DNA of 64,000 nt from Apostichopus japonicus (lineage: Eukaryota > Echinodermata > Holothuroidea > Aspidochirotida > Stichopodidae), in the NCBI RefSeq assembly GCF_037975245.1, contig NC_092565.1, forward strand, positions 23,991,999 through 24,055,998. The letters are read 5' to 3'. The position numbers were made by a program, and so were the translations under genes. This document shows positions 45,720-60,700 of the stretch, piece by piece. The notes below the pieces were generated by a model. The model was not told the origin of the DNA. It worked only from the letters and a program-made list of their open reading frames with translations, and searched no databases. The number at the start of each line of letters is the position of its first letter. Position 1 is the first letter of the stretch.

Positions 45720-48700
45720 TTATGCTTTTTCATCCCTTTCTTTGGGAACCACATGAGCTTGTTCCTGAGTGGCAGTGTCAAAGTTGTCCTTGATATCATC
45801 ATCTTCCTCATTCTCTGCTCTCAAGACATCTCTGGCTGTAGTTCCATCCTTCTTTACGTCTTCAGTCATCTCCTCATCTAGATTCTTTTTCCAATTTTTC
45901 TCATCGATACCTCCTTCCTCTTCATAATCATCTACCTCTGTGCCCTTCTCCTCCTCTTCTGGCCGGACATATTTTTCATACTCGTCGTACGAGCATGTTC
46001 CCTCGTAGACTTCGATCAATTTTTCTAACTTTTCTGCCGGAGTCAACCTTGAGTTATTCGATCTTGTACATCCTGGGCTTCCCTCTCTGGATCTGCTGCC
46101 ACTCTTGACCCTGGCAATTTCCATTTCATTAGTGGGTTCCTCTATAGTCCCCAAACTACTGATGATGCTGCTCCTACGAGATCTGGCTTCAAGGTTTCCC
46201 ATCCGAGAGTCCTCTTCGCCAGTCGGAGTCTGTGGTAGCGACGAATCAAAGCTCTCTGCGATACTGATGTCGTCAGCATCTTCTGAGGTGATCTGTACAA
46301 TTGGTGTTCTAGTTCGTTGACTGTGTTTTGTTGAGGGTCTTGTCTGTGCTTCCACAGGGGTACGTGTCCTGTGTTTTCTCTGAAAGAAGAAAGGCAGGAA
46401 TGTGAAAAATTGTTCCTTGGTAGAATGACAACAATAACAGGCAGAAAAATATGCAAAGTTGTTTCCCATCCCCCATCTATTCTTTGCAGTACTTTTCATT
46501 AGTCTCTTCTGCCAACAGGCAAAAGACCAGCTACGATCAAGGCATAACACTGACTTCAGATTGGAAACAAGATATCTAACCCTGATTGTAACAATAAATT
46601 ATAAACAATACCTCAAACTCTGACAGATGTGGACTACTGTTGAACATATCTCTGTGGTTCTCTTGTTTAGCCTCCCATTCTTCATTCTTGGTTATTTTAG
46701 CTGCAATGTTGAAGCGAGTGCAGAGCCTGCGAACTTCATCCTTAATTTGCTGTACCATTTCCATGTCACCGGAAGAACTGACACCCTGAGCTTCAAGGGC
46801 TATAGCAAGTTGTCTGTAAATTGATTTTCAATAAAAGTGAGAAAAAAATCAGAGCTTTCTATATATACTTCTACTAGATTTCTTTCAAAGCAGTCAGTAA
46901 ATATTTACAGCACATGGCCTATTATTTACAAATTACAAATTTAGTTTTGCAAGTAGCTACTAAGGGTATTGAAAAGTTGCTTCAATCTAATTTGGTGAGA
47001 ATATATAGTTCACAGCAAGCAGTGAGATATATTTCTCAGTGAAGGAAATAAACATAAAATGCTTCCTGAAATTTCATTATTGAATGACCATCATATGATT
47101 TACTAGCATAATTTGGAGGCAACTAGTTATGACTTTGAAACATGAAAGATATCCCTCTTACTTTCTGACCACTGGATCCAGTTCAACCAGGAGTTTGTCC
47201 TGAAGGATTGTCGAGATCTCCTTTCCTTTGATACCGAGTCTTACTAGAGCACCGCATGCCTCTGCCCGTACCCCTGGCTGTGCCTCAAACCTTAAGGCCC
47301 ACACAACAGCTTCAGTAATTCTGTTGTTAACTTCTCCGATCACACCGAGAGCTAAAATTAAAAAGGTTTGTAAATGTAGCAGCAATTTTGAAAACAGAAT
47401 GAGATGAAAGGTAAAGACAGCCACTGATATTGAGAGTACCAAGTTGTTAGAATGATATACATTATTAGCCAACTGATGAAATAAACCCACTGTAAAAACA
47501 AATATTATACATCATTGCTTTGCTTTCACAGAAAAAGGGTAAAATTGCTCATCAAATACGATAACTGACTTGCATCAAGTCTGTTTCACTACAATTGCCA
47601 GCACCACCGCAATGATATCCTTCTTATATATAAAATTTGAGAGATGGTATTTATATCTCATGGAAACAATATCTTTCCTGTATTTGTGGCATCAACAGAA
47701 TTTCAAATCATGGCAGTGCATACACCAAACATTTCAAACAGATAACTGCAGTTCACTAGAAAATGCATGCAATTAACATCATAATGTATCAATAAATATT
47801 CCAATATTCTACTTTGTATAGGACAAAAGAGATGAAATATATAATTCAGCCTAAATCTGTATTGATAAACATTTTGTTTCTATTACAGCTAAAGACCAAC
47901 TAATAATATATGTTACCTTTCACTGCATGAGCTTTAACTTTCCAGTTATTGTCATATTGTGTCAAGAAAAGAAGTTTGTTGATAACTTTATCCTCTTTCA
48001 GTTCCAGTTTAGCAGCAGTGCTGGTGGCAGCTATTCTCACCGAGATGTAGGCATCATCAAAACATCTCAGGTATGCTGGGAGGAGACGGGCCGTCATAAT
48101 ACCTGATAAATCATGCAAACATAAAATCTTCATTCACACAACAGCTTTAATTAGATTTCTAAAAATGCAAATTAAGAAGACTGCCTCTGAAGAACATTCT
48201 GACAGGACTGAAATGTCAGGCCATCTTACTTGGCCAAGCAGAAATTAGACTACAGTATGTGCACTAGGCAGTGTCACATTAATGATTATGTAAACATTAA
48301 TAGCATGCTAATATGGTACAGCAGTGGGTGTTAGACTACAGTATGTTCACTAGGCAGTGTCACATTAATGATTATGTAAACATTAAAAGCATGCTAATAT
48401 GGTACAGCAGAGGACATTACCTTACATATGTCAATCCTCCATTTCCTTGAAAAGAATTGTCTCCTTTGTAAATACTTTTTCCAATTCCAATTTAATATCT
48501 AGAACTTACCACGACCATAAGACCAAATGGCAGAAACAAATGAGAATCCACTAAGCTAGTCATACTTTCCTTTGCATGTTCCTCAACCCTCCTCCATTGT
48601 ATTTTTGCATGTACTTGCAGCATGCACCTAACATACACACCTGTAATTTACTGCATTTTAGTGTGGCGATACTTTAGATCTAGAATGAAGCAGCATTTCT

Positions 48701-51700
48701 GTAAACTATATTTGGAAGATTATGTTTGGAGAGTTCAATGACCAATATTATGGTCATCAACAATGATATTTAATGTCTCCCTCTCCCTTCACACATTTTA
48801 CAGTGTAGCTGAGAGGTTATCTACTGTTATTATAAAACATTTTGTAAATCACACTAACAAATTTCTCCAAAATATCTCCCAAAATAAAAACATCTTACAC
48901 ATAGTATCCGAACATCTACTGTACTTGCAGCTCACCTAAATGGCCAATCTTGTAGAGCGAATCGATTTGATCTCTCTCATTTCCCTCAAGCAGTCTGTCT
49001 CGTAGATCATCGTGGACTTCTTTTCCGTGACCGGTCTTCCCCAGGGTCTGGGCTGCTATCATCCTCACCTCCTTGTGCCAGTCATTCCACATCAAATTGG
49101 TCAATTTGTGAGTAATATCCTGTACCAAGACAGACAACATCAAATTATATCTATTACTTCAGAGAGATCCCCATAACTGATCTGTTTGTGAGTAATATCC
49201 TGTACCAAGACAGACAACATCAAATTATATCTATTACTTCAGAGAGATCCCCATAACTGATCTGTTTGTGAGTAACATCCTGTACCAAGACAGACAACAT
49301 CAAATTATATCTATTACTTCAGAGAGATCCCCATAACTGATCTGTTTGTGAGTAACATCCTGTACCAAGACAGACAACATCAAATTATATCTATTACTTC
49401 AGAGAGATCCCCATAACTGATCTGTTTGTGAGTAATATCCTGTACCAAGACAGACAACATCAAATTATATCTATTACTTCAGAGAGATCCCCATAACTGA
49501 TCTGTTTGTGAGTAATATCCTGTACCAAGACAGACAACATCAAATTATATCTATTACTTCAGAGAGATCCCCATAACTGATCTGTTTGTGAGTAATATCC
49601 TGTACCAAGACAGACAACATCAAATTATATCTATTACTTCAGAGAGTTCCCCATAACTGATCTGTTTGTGAGTAATATCCTGTACCAAGACAGACAACAT
49701 CAAATTATATCTATTACTTCAGAGAGATCCCCATAACTGATCTGTTTGTGAGTAATATCCTGTACCAAGACAGACAACATCAAATTATATCTATTACTTC
49801 AGAGAGATCCCCATAACTGATCTGTTTGTGAGTAATATCCTGTACCAAGACAGACAACATCAAATTATATCTATTACTTCAGAGAGATCCCCATAACTGA
49901 TCTGTTTGTGAGTAATATCCTGTACCAAGACAGACAACATCAAATTATATCTATTACTTCAGAGAGATCCCCATAACTGATCTGTTTGTGAGTAATATCC
50001 TGTACCAAAGACAGACAACATCAAATTATATCTATTACTTCAGAGAGATCCCCATAACTGATCTGTTTGTGAGTAATATCCTGTACCAAGACAGACAACA
50101 TCAAATTATATCTATTACTTCAGAGAGTTCCCCATAACTGATCTGTTTGTGAGTAATATCCTGTACCAAGACAGACAACATCAAATTATATCTATTACTT
50201 CAGAGAGATCCCCATAACTGATCTGTTTGTGAGTAATATCCTGTACCAAGACAGACAACATCAAATTATATCTATTACTTCAGAGAGATCCCCATAACTG
50301 ATCTGTTTGTGAGTAATATCCTGTACCAAGACAGACAACATCAAATTATATCTATTACTTCAGAGAGATCCCCATAACTGATCTGTTTGTGAGTAATATC
50401 CTGTACCAAGACAGACAACATCAAATTATATCTATTACTTCAGAGAGATCCCCATAACTGATCTGTTTGTGAGTAACATCCTGTACCAAGACAGACAACA
50501 TCAAATTATATCTATTACTTCAGAGAGATCCCCATAACTGATCTGTTTGTGAGTAACATCCTGTACCAAGACAGACAACATCAAATTATATCTATTACTT
50601 CAGAGAGATCCCCATAACTGATCTGTTTGTGAGTAATATCCTGTACCAAGACAGACAACATCAAATTATATCTATTACTTCAGAGAGATCCCCATAACTG
50701 ATCTGTTTGTGAGTAATATCCTGTACCAAGACAGACAACATCAAATTATATCTATTACTTCAGAGAGATCCCCATAACTGATCTGTTTGTGAGTAATATC
50801 CTGTACCAAGACAGACAACATCAAATTATATCTATTACTTCAGAGAGTTCCCCATAACTGATCTGTTTGTGAGTAATATCCTGTACCAAGACAGACAACA
50901 TCAAATTATATCTATTACTTCAGAGAGTTCCCCATAACTGATCTGTTTGTGAGTAATATCCTGTACCAAGACAGACAACATCAAATTATATCTATTACTT
51001 CAGAGAGATCCCCATAACTGATCTGTTTGTGAGTAATATCCTGTACCAAGACAGACAACATCAAATTATATCTATTACTTCAGAGAGATCCCCATAACTG
51101 ATCTGTCACTGAAGTAAACGTTTCTGAAGTGCTGTTTATGACTAATAGTTATCTTTGTCGAAGATTCTGAAAGAGAATTTAATGAGTTGAGAATTCTTAA
51201 ACTATGCCGTAGACAGTTCATACGGCTCTGGGTCTTGATATACATGATTTGTACTCTTTAGGCCTCTTTACACAATATGTTGCATGACAACATAAGATGA
51301 ACTTACAAAGATGCACTGGGTGATTGGCATATTCAAGGTTCCACTTTTGCTGTTTGCACCAAACAAAAATGTATGCTTTGGAAAACACAAGTTAAAGTGC
51401 ATAAACAGTTAGTTTGAATTGAAACTTCCCATCACCATTTTCAGAAATTTCAATAATTAATAATATACTTGTTTTATAGGGTTTTAGTCTCATGGTGACC
51501 CGGTGCTTCTACCGATAATGCCCACAGCACTAAATTCATTGCAACAGCTTGTCAAGTTTCCCATAACTAGGCAGGACCGATATAACAGCGCCCTCTATTA
51601 ATTTTGTTCACAGTTAGGGAGCCCATTCAATAGAGATCACAGTACCTTATTGACAACTCCATGAAGTCTCGGTAGAACCTTGCAGGCCACAATTCGCCTT

Positions 51701-54700
51701 CTCCAACTGGTGCTGTTCAGCTGTTCTGCTACCATTGAGTGTACAATGGAAGAGTTCTGGCTCAGCTTAGAGAGATGTGTCACACATTGCTCATGTTTGA
51801 CAATGTCCTCACTGCTGAACAGTTGGTTGACCAGCTCACCAACCACGTAAGAATCACAGACTCCGGCATGAGCCAAGCACTGGGCAGCAGCCCATCGTTC
51901 TGGCGGTGTACCCGTTCTGATGATGTTGTTCAGCAGGGCCTTGGCCTATTCAGAATTGTAAGACAAAAATATGATAACTAATCATAAGTAATCATGCAGT
52001 AAGTGTCAAACAATGCATTTCACCTTGATTTGAATGTTTAATATTATCATCATGTGAATTAATCTGAACTGATGTATAAAGAAGTTTAAATTTACACATT
52101 TCTCTTGTCTGCAAACAGTTGGCTTTAAAGAATACAATTTTGTTAACCTATCAACCTTCTTAACTCCTCACTACTTTTCAAATTTTCAACCTTCTCGACA
52201 TTGGTATTCATAAATCGAATATAAAACAGGGTCCTTTATGATCAAAGCAACAACAGACAGATAGACTGACTGACAGATATGCATTTTCCGCAGGTAGTCT
52301 TCTCAATTGAGAAGAGTAAGACCAGTATCTCAAAATAAAACCCATAATAGCAAGAATGATTGCTTATCTGCATATATATTTGTTTATTAACATATTACCT
52401 CATTTGTTTATTAACATTAAGCAAGAATGATTGTTAATCTTCCTATGCATTTGTTTATTAACATAGGTAGCAAGAATGATTGTTAATCTTCCTATGCATT
52501 TGTTTATTAACATTAAGCAAGAATGATTGTTAATCTTCCTATGCATTTGTTTATAAACATTAAGCAAGAATGATTGTTAATCTTCCTATGCATTTGTTTA
52601 TTAACATTAAGCAAGAATGATTGTTAATCTTCCTATGCATTTGTTTATTAACATTAAGCAAGAATGATTGTTAATCTTCCTATGCATTTGTTTATTAACA
52701 TTAAGCAAGAATGATTGTTAATCTTCCTATGCATTTGTTTATTAACATAGGTAGCAAGAATGATTGTTAATCTTCCTATGCATTTGTTTATTAACATAGG
52801 TAGCAAGAATGATTGTTAATCTTCCTATGCATTTGTTTATTAACATAGGTAGCAAGAATGATTGTTAATCTTCCTATGCATTTGTTTATTAACATAGGTA
52901 GCAAGAATGATTGTTAATCTTCCTATGCATTTGTTTATTAACATAGGTAGCAAGAATGATTGTTAATCTTCCTATGCATTTGTTTATAAACATTAAGCAA
53001 GAATGATTGTTAATCTTCCTATGCATTTGTTTATAAACATTAAGCAAGAATGATTGTTAATCTTCCTATGCATTTGTTTATTAACATTAAGCAAGAATGA
53101 TTGTTAATCTTCCTATGCATTTGTTTATAAACATTAAGCAAGAATGATTGTTAATCTTCCTATGCATTTGTTTATAAACATTAAGCAAGAATGATTGTTA
53201 ATCTTCCTATGCATTTGTTTATTAACATTAAGCAAGAATGATTGTTAATCTTCCTATGCATTTGTTTATTAACATTAAGCAAGAATGATTGTTAATCTTC
53301 CTATGCATTTGTTTATAAACATTAAGCAAGAATGATTGTTAATCTTCCTATGCATTTGTTTATTAACATTAAGCAAGAATGATTGTTAATCTTCCTATGC
53401 ATTTGTTTATTAACATTAAGCAAGAATGATTGTTAATCTTCCTATGCATTTGTTTATAAACATTAAGCAAGAATGATTGTTAATCTTCCTATGCATTTGT
53501 TTATTAACATTAAGCAAGAATGATTGTTAATCTTCCTATGCATTTGTTTATAAACATTAAGCAAGAATGATTGTTAATCTTCCTATGCATTTGTTTATAA
53601 ACATTAAGCAAGAATGATTGTTAATCTTCCTATGCATTTGTTTATTAACATTAAGCAAGAATGATTGTTAATCTTCCTATGCATTTGTTTATTAACATTA
53701 AGCAAGAATGATTGTTAATCTTCCTATGCATTTGTTTATAAACATTAAGCAAGAATGATTGTTAATCTTCCTATGCATTTGTTTATTAACATTAAGCAAG
53801 AATGATTGTTAATCTTCCTATGCATTTGTTTATAAACATTAAGCAAGAATGATTGTTAATCTTCCTATGCATTTGTTTATAAACATTAAGCAAGAATGAT
53901 TGTTAATCTTCCTATGCATTTGTTTATTAACATTAAGCAAGAATGATTGTTAATCTTCCTATGCATTTGTTTATAAACATTAAGCAAGAATGATTGTTAA
54001 TCTTCCTATGCATTTGTTTATAAACATTAAGCAAGAATGATTGTTAATCTTCCTATGCATTTGTTTATTAACATTAAGCAAGAATGATTGTTAATCTTCC
54101 TATGCATTTGTTTATAAACATTAAGCAAGAATGATTGTTAATCTTCCTATGCATTTGTTTATAAACATTAAGCAAGAATGATTGTTAATCTTCCTATGCA
54201 TTTGTTTATAAACATTAAGCAAGAATGATTGTTAATCTTCCTATGCATTTGTTTATAAACATTAAGCAAGAATGATTGTTAATCTTCCTATGCATTTGTT
54301 TATTAACATTAAGCAAGAATGATTGTTAATCTTCCTATGCATTTGTTTATTAACATTAAGCAAGAATGATTGTTAATCTTCCTATGCATTTGTTTATAAA
54401 CATTAAGCAAGAATGATTGTTAATCTTCCTATGCATTTGTTTATAAACATTAAGCAAGAATGATTGTTAATCTTCCTATGCATTTGTTTATTAACATTAA
54501 GCAAGAATGATTGTTAATCTTCCTATGCATTTGTTTATTAACATTAAGCAAGAATGATTGTTAATCTTCCTATGCATTTGTTTATTAACATTAAGCAAGA
54601 ATGATTGTTAATCTTCCTATGCATTTGTTTATTAACATTAAGCAAGAATGATTGTTAATCTTCCTATGCATTTGTTTATTAACATTAAGCAAGAATGATT

Positions 54701-57700
54701 GTTAATCTTCCTATGCATTTGTTTATTAACATTAAGCAAGAATGATTGTTAATCTTCCTATGCATTTGTTTATTAACATTAAGCAAGAATGATTGTTAAT
54801 CTTCCTATGCATTTGTTTATTAACATTAAGCAAGAATGATTGTTAATCTTCCTATGCATTTGTTTATTAACATTAAGCAAGAATGATTGTTAATCTTCCT
54901 ATGCATTTGTTTATTAACATAGGTAGCAAGAATGATTGTTAATCTTCCTATGCATTTGTTTATTAACATAGGTAGCAAGAATGATTGTTAATCTTCCTAT
55001 GCATTTGTTTATTAACATAGGTAGCAAGAATGATTGTTAATCTTCCTATGCATTTGTTTATTAACATAGGTAGCAAGAATGATTGTTAATCTTCCTATGC
55101 ACTTGTTTATTTATATAGGTGCAAGACAATTGTGTTACATCTTGCCAGTAGCTGGTTAGTAGAAATTAAAATTCAGTTCACATTGTGAAAACACAAGGTG
55201 GGAAAAGGTGGTGTTTGGGAATGGTGGTGGGTGGGAGAGGATTTGCTATATATTGTTTAAAAGTAAAGTCTGTTTAAAAAGAATATTTGACAAAATACAC
55301 AAAATAAAGCTAACAAGGCAAACTTATGAGTTTTCCTATGAGGCTCTCATCACCTTTTTCCAGACTCAGAGAAAGTAGGTCTGGCTGAACTTAACATCAT
55401 GATGAATGAAACCTAACTTCTGCATTAACATTCAAGACTACATTGTATTATTGTTGTGCAAGCAATGCCAAACTATGTGCAGTTAACTAAATTAAATTAA
55501 AAAACTTTGTGTGGTTCTCAATCTATTGCAAGTGAGTTATACTACGTACTCATTGACACTTTCATTGTCCCTGAGTGACTGTGGTAGTAGTTACTACTAA
55601 CGATACTCACAGACACTTTCATTTGTCCTTGATTGACTGTGGTAGTAATTACTTCTAACTATACTAACGGACACTTTCATTGTCCCTGAGTGACTGTGGT
55701 AGTAATTACTACTAACAATACTCACAGACACTTTCATCGTCCCATTTCAGAAAAAAAAAATATGTATCTTCTTTCTAATTTAAAAATCTTCACCTGGTAA
55801 ATTTTGAAATCCATTCTTCAATAACATTTTAAATATTATCTTGCTCCAATTTGTTACAAGTTATTACTAAGATAACATAACTGCAGAGGATACAAAATCG
55901 TTTTTTTTCGTGATTTTTGTTCCTGTAACAGAGAGTGGTTTGGCCTATAAATTTACAAAACCTTCTCTTTCTACAAGTTGTTTACAATACATAACACAAA
56001 AGGATACCAGATGGTGTGTAGTACTTGTTTCCCTTCTTCTGCTTATTTGTCTGTTAAATGGAGTGATTTGATATTTACATTATCACAGAAGAAAGATTGA
56101 TCCCCCATAAGGTCTGTTCACTGTTTCATGAGTTTTCACAAACTAGTTGCAACCGAGTGAAAGTTTTGTGCAGGTGCAGAAAATTATAAGATGTGACATC
56201 CTTCACTTACCATGTCATTGGAGGGCTTCAATGAAATATCAAGTAAAAAGGATAAAAATTATTGCAAGAAAAATGAACAAAATACTCAAATGTGCTCATG
56301 TTAACAGACAGAGCCAATAACTTTAAGGTATACTTTTCACCTTGATTTTGATACAAGTATTTCAACAAACTTTAGTTTACATTTCATAGCTTCTGTGAAT
56401 TATTTGTCACAATTATTCTCTATTATGTTTTAATACAGTACAGGTCCAGTTCTAGAATTGAAACTGAGCCATCAGTTCATCAGGAATTGACCCCAACCTT
56501 GTACAATGACCTGTTTGTGTGGTCACTTTCATAAGCCAGAATCCCAATCGTTAACACTCAATGATGGATGATGATAAAATCAGAAAGAACCGGAAAGATT
56601 TCGGCAACAGAAAATTCATCATTGGGACTTACTTATCAAGTGACAAAAACATGGCTGACATGCAATTCATTTGGCAACATTTGGTTATCAGAGTTTCAGA
56701 GTTTTTCTCTCTTCCTTGAAGGTAAGTTCATCCTGTGAGGCTCTTTATCCTCCAGTAATTTATCTTGAATTTCCTTTTCAGATCATTGGGGGTAGAGAAG
56801 GAGGTCAACTTAAGCCCAAGGATCAGGAGATTTGGAACAGCGAGCTGTCAACATGTGGAGTCAGTAATAACAGGAAATGGAACTGTAAAAAGTTCAAAAT
56901 GATTATTGTCTCACTTGGACAGTGTCATACATCTAATAGCATGAGTTCTATGGATTATGAGGGCTAGATGGAAAACAGACCCCAAGCAAGGCCACATAAC
57001 TAGCATAAAGAAGATGGGGAGAGTACCCAATATATATTAATAATTTGTAACTCACCTCTTCATTAGGCCTGCTTAACGTATAGAGTGTAATGGCAGCCGT
57101 GACTCTGACTCTGTGACTGGAGTCATGCAGGGCGCCCTCAATGGATTTAACAAGCGTCTCGGGTAAAATTCCCTGCGAATCGTTTGCAGTCTGATCAGAT
57201 CTCTGTCTTCGAAATCTTGAAATTGTGTCTGCACAGGGAACAGAAAAATTTTGAGGAATTAAAAGAAATGTACAATGAAAGACATTGCACAGACCTTGCA
57301 GACAGCTTGATAAATAATCATATACATAATATTATCATATATTATAAATAGATATAGAAGCATATTTGCACTGTAGAAATAAACTGACAGGAAACCGATG
57401 AAAAATATTTAAATTCATTGAATTAGTTATTTACTAATGTTCATCCAATAGATTGATTTGGATGCCCGCTTGATACAGAAGAAGACAAAATAGTCACATC
57501 ACCATGAACTGATATGGTCTGATAGGACGTTATGATAGGATTTAGGGTGAGTGTACCTTTTATAAGGTCACCTAGCTCTGGAGTAGGGCATCGGGTGGAT
57601 TAACATACGTACAGGGATACTGGGCCCTGAAGCAGGGCAGTAGGTGGATTAACATACCTTTTATAGGGATAGCGGTCTCTGGAGCAGGACAGTAGGTGGA

Positions 57701-60700
57701 TAACATACCTTTTATAGGGATACCCGGCTCTGGGGCAGGGCAGTAGGTGTATTAACATACCTTTTATAGGGATACCGGGCTCTAGAGCAGGGCAGTAGGT
57801 GGAAAACATACCTTTTATAGGGATAGCAGTCTCTGGAGCAGGGCGGTAGGTGGATTAACATACCTTTTATAGGGATACCAGGCTCTGGGGCAGGGCAGTA
57901 GGTGGGTTAACATACCTTTTATAGGGATACCGGGCTCTGGGGCAGGACAGTAGGTGTATTAACATACCTTTTAGAGGGATACCAGGCTCTGGAGCAGGGC
58001 GGTAGGTGGATTAACATACCTTTTATAGGGATACCAGGCTCTGGAGCAGGGTGGTAGGTGTATTAACATACCTTTTATAGGGATACCAGGCTCTGGAGCA
58101 GGGCAGTAGGTGGATTAACATACCTTTTAGAGGGATACCCGGCTCTGGAGCAGGGCGGTAGGTGTATTAACATACCTTTTATAGGGATAGCGGTCTCTGG
58201 AGCAGGACAGTAGGTGGATAACATACCTTTTATAGGGATACCCGGCTCTGGGGCAGGGCAGTAGGTGTATTAACATACCTTTTATAGGGATACCGGGCTC
58301 TGGAGCAGGGCAGTAGGTGGATAACATACCTTTTATAGGGATACCAGGCTCTGGAGCAGGACAGTAGGTGTATTAACATACCTTTTATAGGGATACCAGG
58401 CTCTGGGGCAGGGCAGTAGGTGGATTAAAATACCTTTTATAGGGATACCAGGCTCTGGAGCAGGACAGTAGGTGTATTAACATACCTTTTATAGGGATAC
58501 CCGGCTCTGGAGCAGGGCGGTAGGTGTATTAACATACCTTAGGGATACCAGGCTCTGGAGCAGTGTGGTAGGTGTATTAACATACCTTTTTACAGGGATA
58601 CCAGGCTCTGGAGCAGGGCAGTAGGTGGATTAACATATCTTTTACAGGGATACCGGGCTCTGGAACAGGGCGGTAGGTGTATTTACATACCTTTTACAGG
58701 GATACCGGGCTCTGGGGCAGGGCGGTAGGTTGATGCTCTGGCTATGGTAGCCACTGCCTGTAGCCTCACATGTTCATTCAAATCTTTTAAGTCCCTTTCC
58801 AAGTCCTCTACCGAGCTGTCGTACCATTTGTTACTCAGGTTCCACTTGCTTCTCCATTCGTCAACTATAGAACAAAGGGTCAGTTATATCATTGAGAAAA
58901 TCCACACATGCAGACAACACAATATAATACAACACAACAAAATGCAATGCAAGACAATAAAATGCAATGCAATACAATAAAATGCAATGCATTATAATGC
59001 AATACAATGCAAATACAATATAATCAAATACAATACAGTAGAAGACAATAAAAGACAATACAATGTATTACACAACACAATAAAATGCAATGCATTATAA
59101 TGCAATACAATACAGTAGAATACAATACAATAAAATGCAATGCATTACAACACAATACAATGCATTACAACACAATAAAATGCAATAAAATGAGATGCAA
59201 TACAATACAATACAATATATATAAGATAGTGTAATGTTAATCATGGGCCAATTGAAACTTAATTGGCTGCTTCCACAGTATTTTTTAAGGCATTAATAAA
59301 GTAATCACAAATACTCTACATTCATTCACTAAGTGTACATATATAGTAAGAACAGGAGCCATTCTCAAGGAAGAAGTTGCTGCTATTAATTTGAAGGGGT
59401 ACATAATTCATTGGTTAATTTCAATTTCTTTGTTCTTTCCTATTGATTCCAGTGCAGGATAATATTTGCTTACACACAGATTTTACGACCTCCAATAGAT
59501 GCTTACCTAATCTTACCAGCGCTGGATTCTCTCTGTGGTTTCTAAGGGTGGATGGGGAAGGTTCTCTGTGGGCCTCTGGGTCGTAACCAGCTTCATGGAC
59601 GCTCATGACTTCTTCCTACAAAAAGATATGATTAAAGGTAACAACGTGTGTCTCTTTGTTTTATCGTTTATGTTTTATTTAATGATATGACATGATCTCT
59701 TTGTATTTAATACTGTACATATTTGTATTTCAGGTCAGAATGCACTTAAACTGGGTTAATGAGAGATTAATTCATGAATGAGATTCCATATCTCAAACAT
59801 TTCATCACTCAGACACTTTTCATAATATAAATATTACTCCTTATGCAAAATTGGAACAACGTAACTAAAGAGAAAAAAAGGATTTGACTTCCCTGCACTT
59901 CATTGTTTGAAGTTAACTAGTAAAGCTAATTAAAAACATTGTTATTGAAGCACTAATATGGAATTATTACCAAAGATTTATCTCTGTTTTACATGCTCCT
60001 TCAAGGACTAAATGGTTTCACTAATTACTCACTGATGAGAAGTCATCTGTAAAAAATTTGAAGGAAGGTGTCTCTCTTCCTTTTGATCACTTGTAATTTT
60101 ATTTTTCAAAAAAATAAAATCAGTATTATCCATAAAATTGCAAACTAAATGCAAAGTCAAAAGTATATTTTTCACAGAGTGAATAATAAATCTATGTAGG
60201 AAAGTTCTACTATCATATTAATGTTAGAGGGGCCTGTCATTTTGAGAGTAGGATCTTATTCAAAGGTGAACTGAGATGAAAACAGACTAAAGGACACATT
60301 TAAAGACGGACAAACATCTACAAATTGGAACATTGAACAACACAAAGAGTAAAATTGGACAGAATGAAGGGCAGTGTGACGAGAGGAAGCCAGAGGTGAA
60401 AGGACTGCATGAGAGGGTAATAGTGATGTGAGAGTATTAATTAGTCCGACCACCATATATCTGTTTGGAAATCAAAGTCAGTTTTGGTGGTGGTTCAGTG
60501 GAGGACTAGTTGTTTACATCAAATGCTAATATCCCAAAGAGGTAAAAAATGAGAAGTTACTATTGCCCACTCTCACTCTAAAGATAACTGATATAAAACA
60601 ATAAGTGGTAGGCCTACAATATGATCCAACCAGGAGGGAGTTTTACTGGTCCAAAGCTGGTGTTTTCTATTCACCAAATCTACACATCTCCCATATAGTG

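Noticed and set aside
57600-58327. Minus-strand frames rich in 'PGIPIKGM' and 'YPYKRYV' repeats
   Set aside because: They are repeated copies of the end of HEATR4 exon 5 plus intron sequence in a minisatellite and are not separate genes.
59501-59521. Alternative donor GTAAGA of HEATR4 exon 4, 10 bases before the chosen one
   Set aside because: It would shift the frame into a stop early in exon 5; only the GTAAGC donor at 59506 continues the HEAT repeat.
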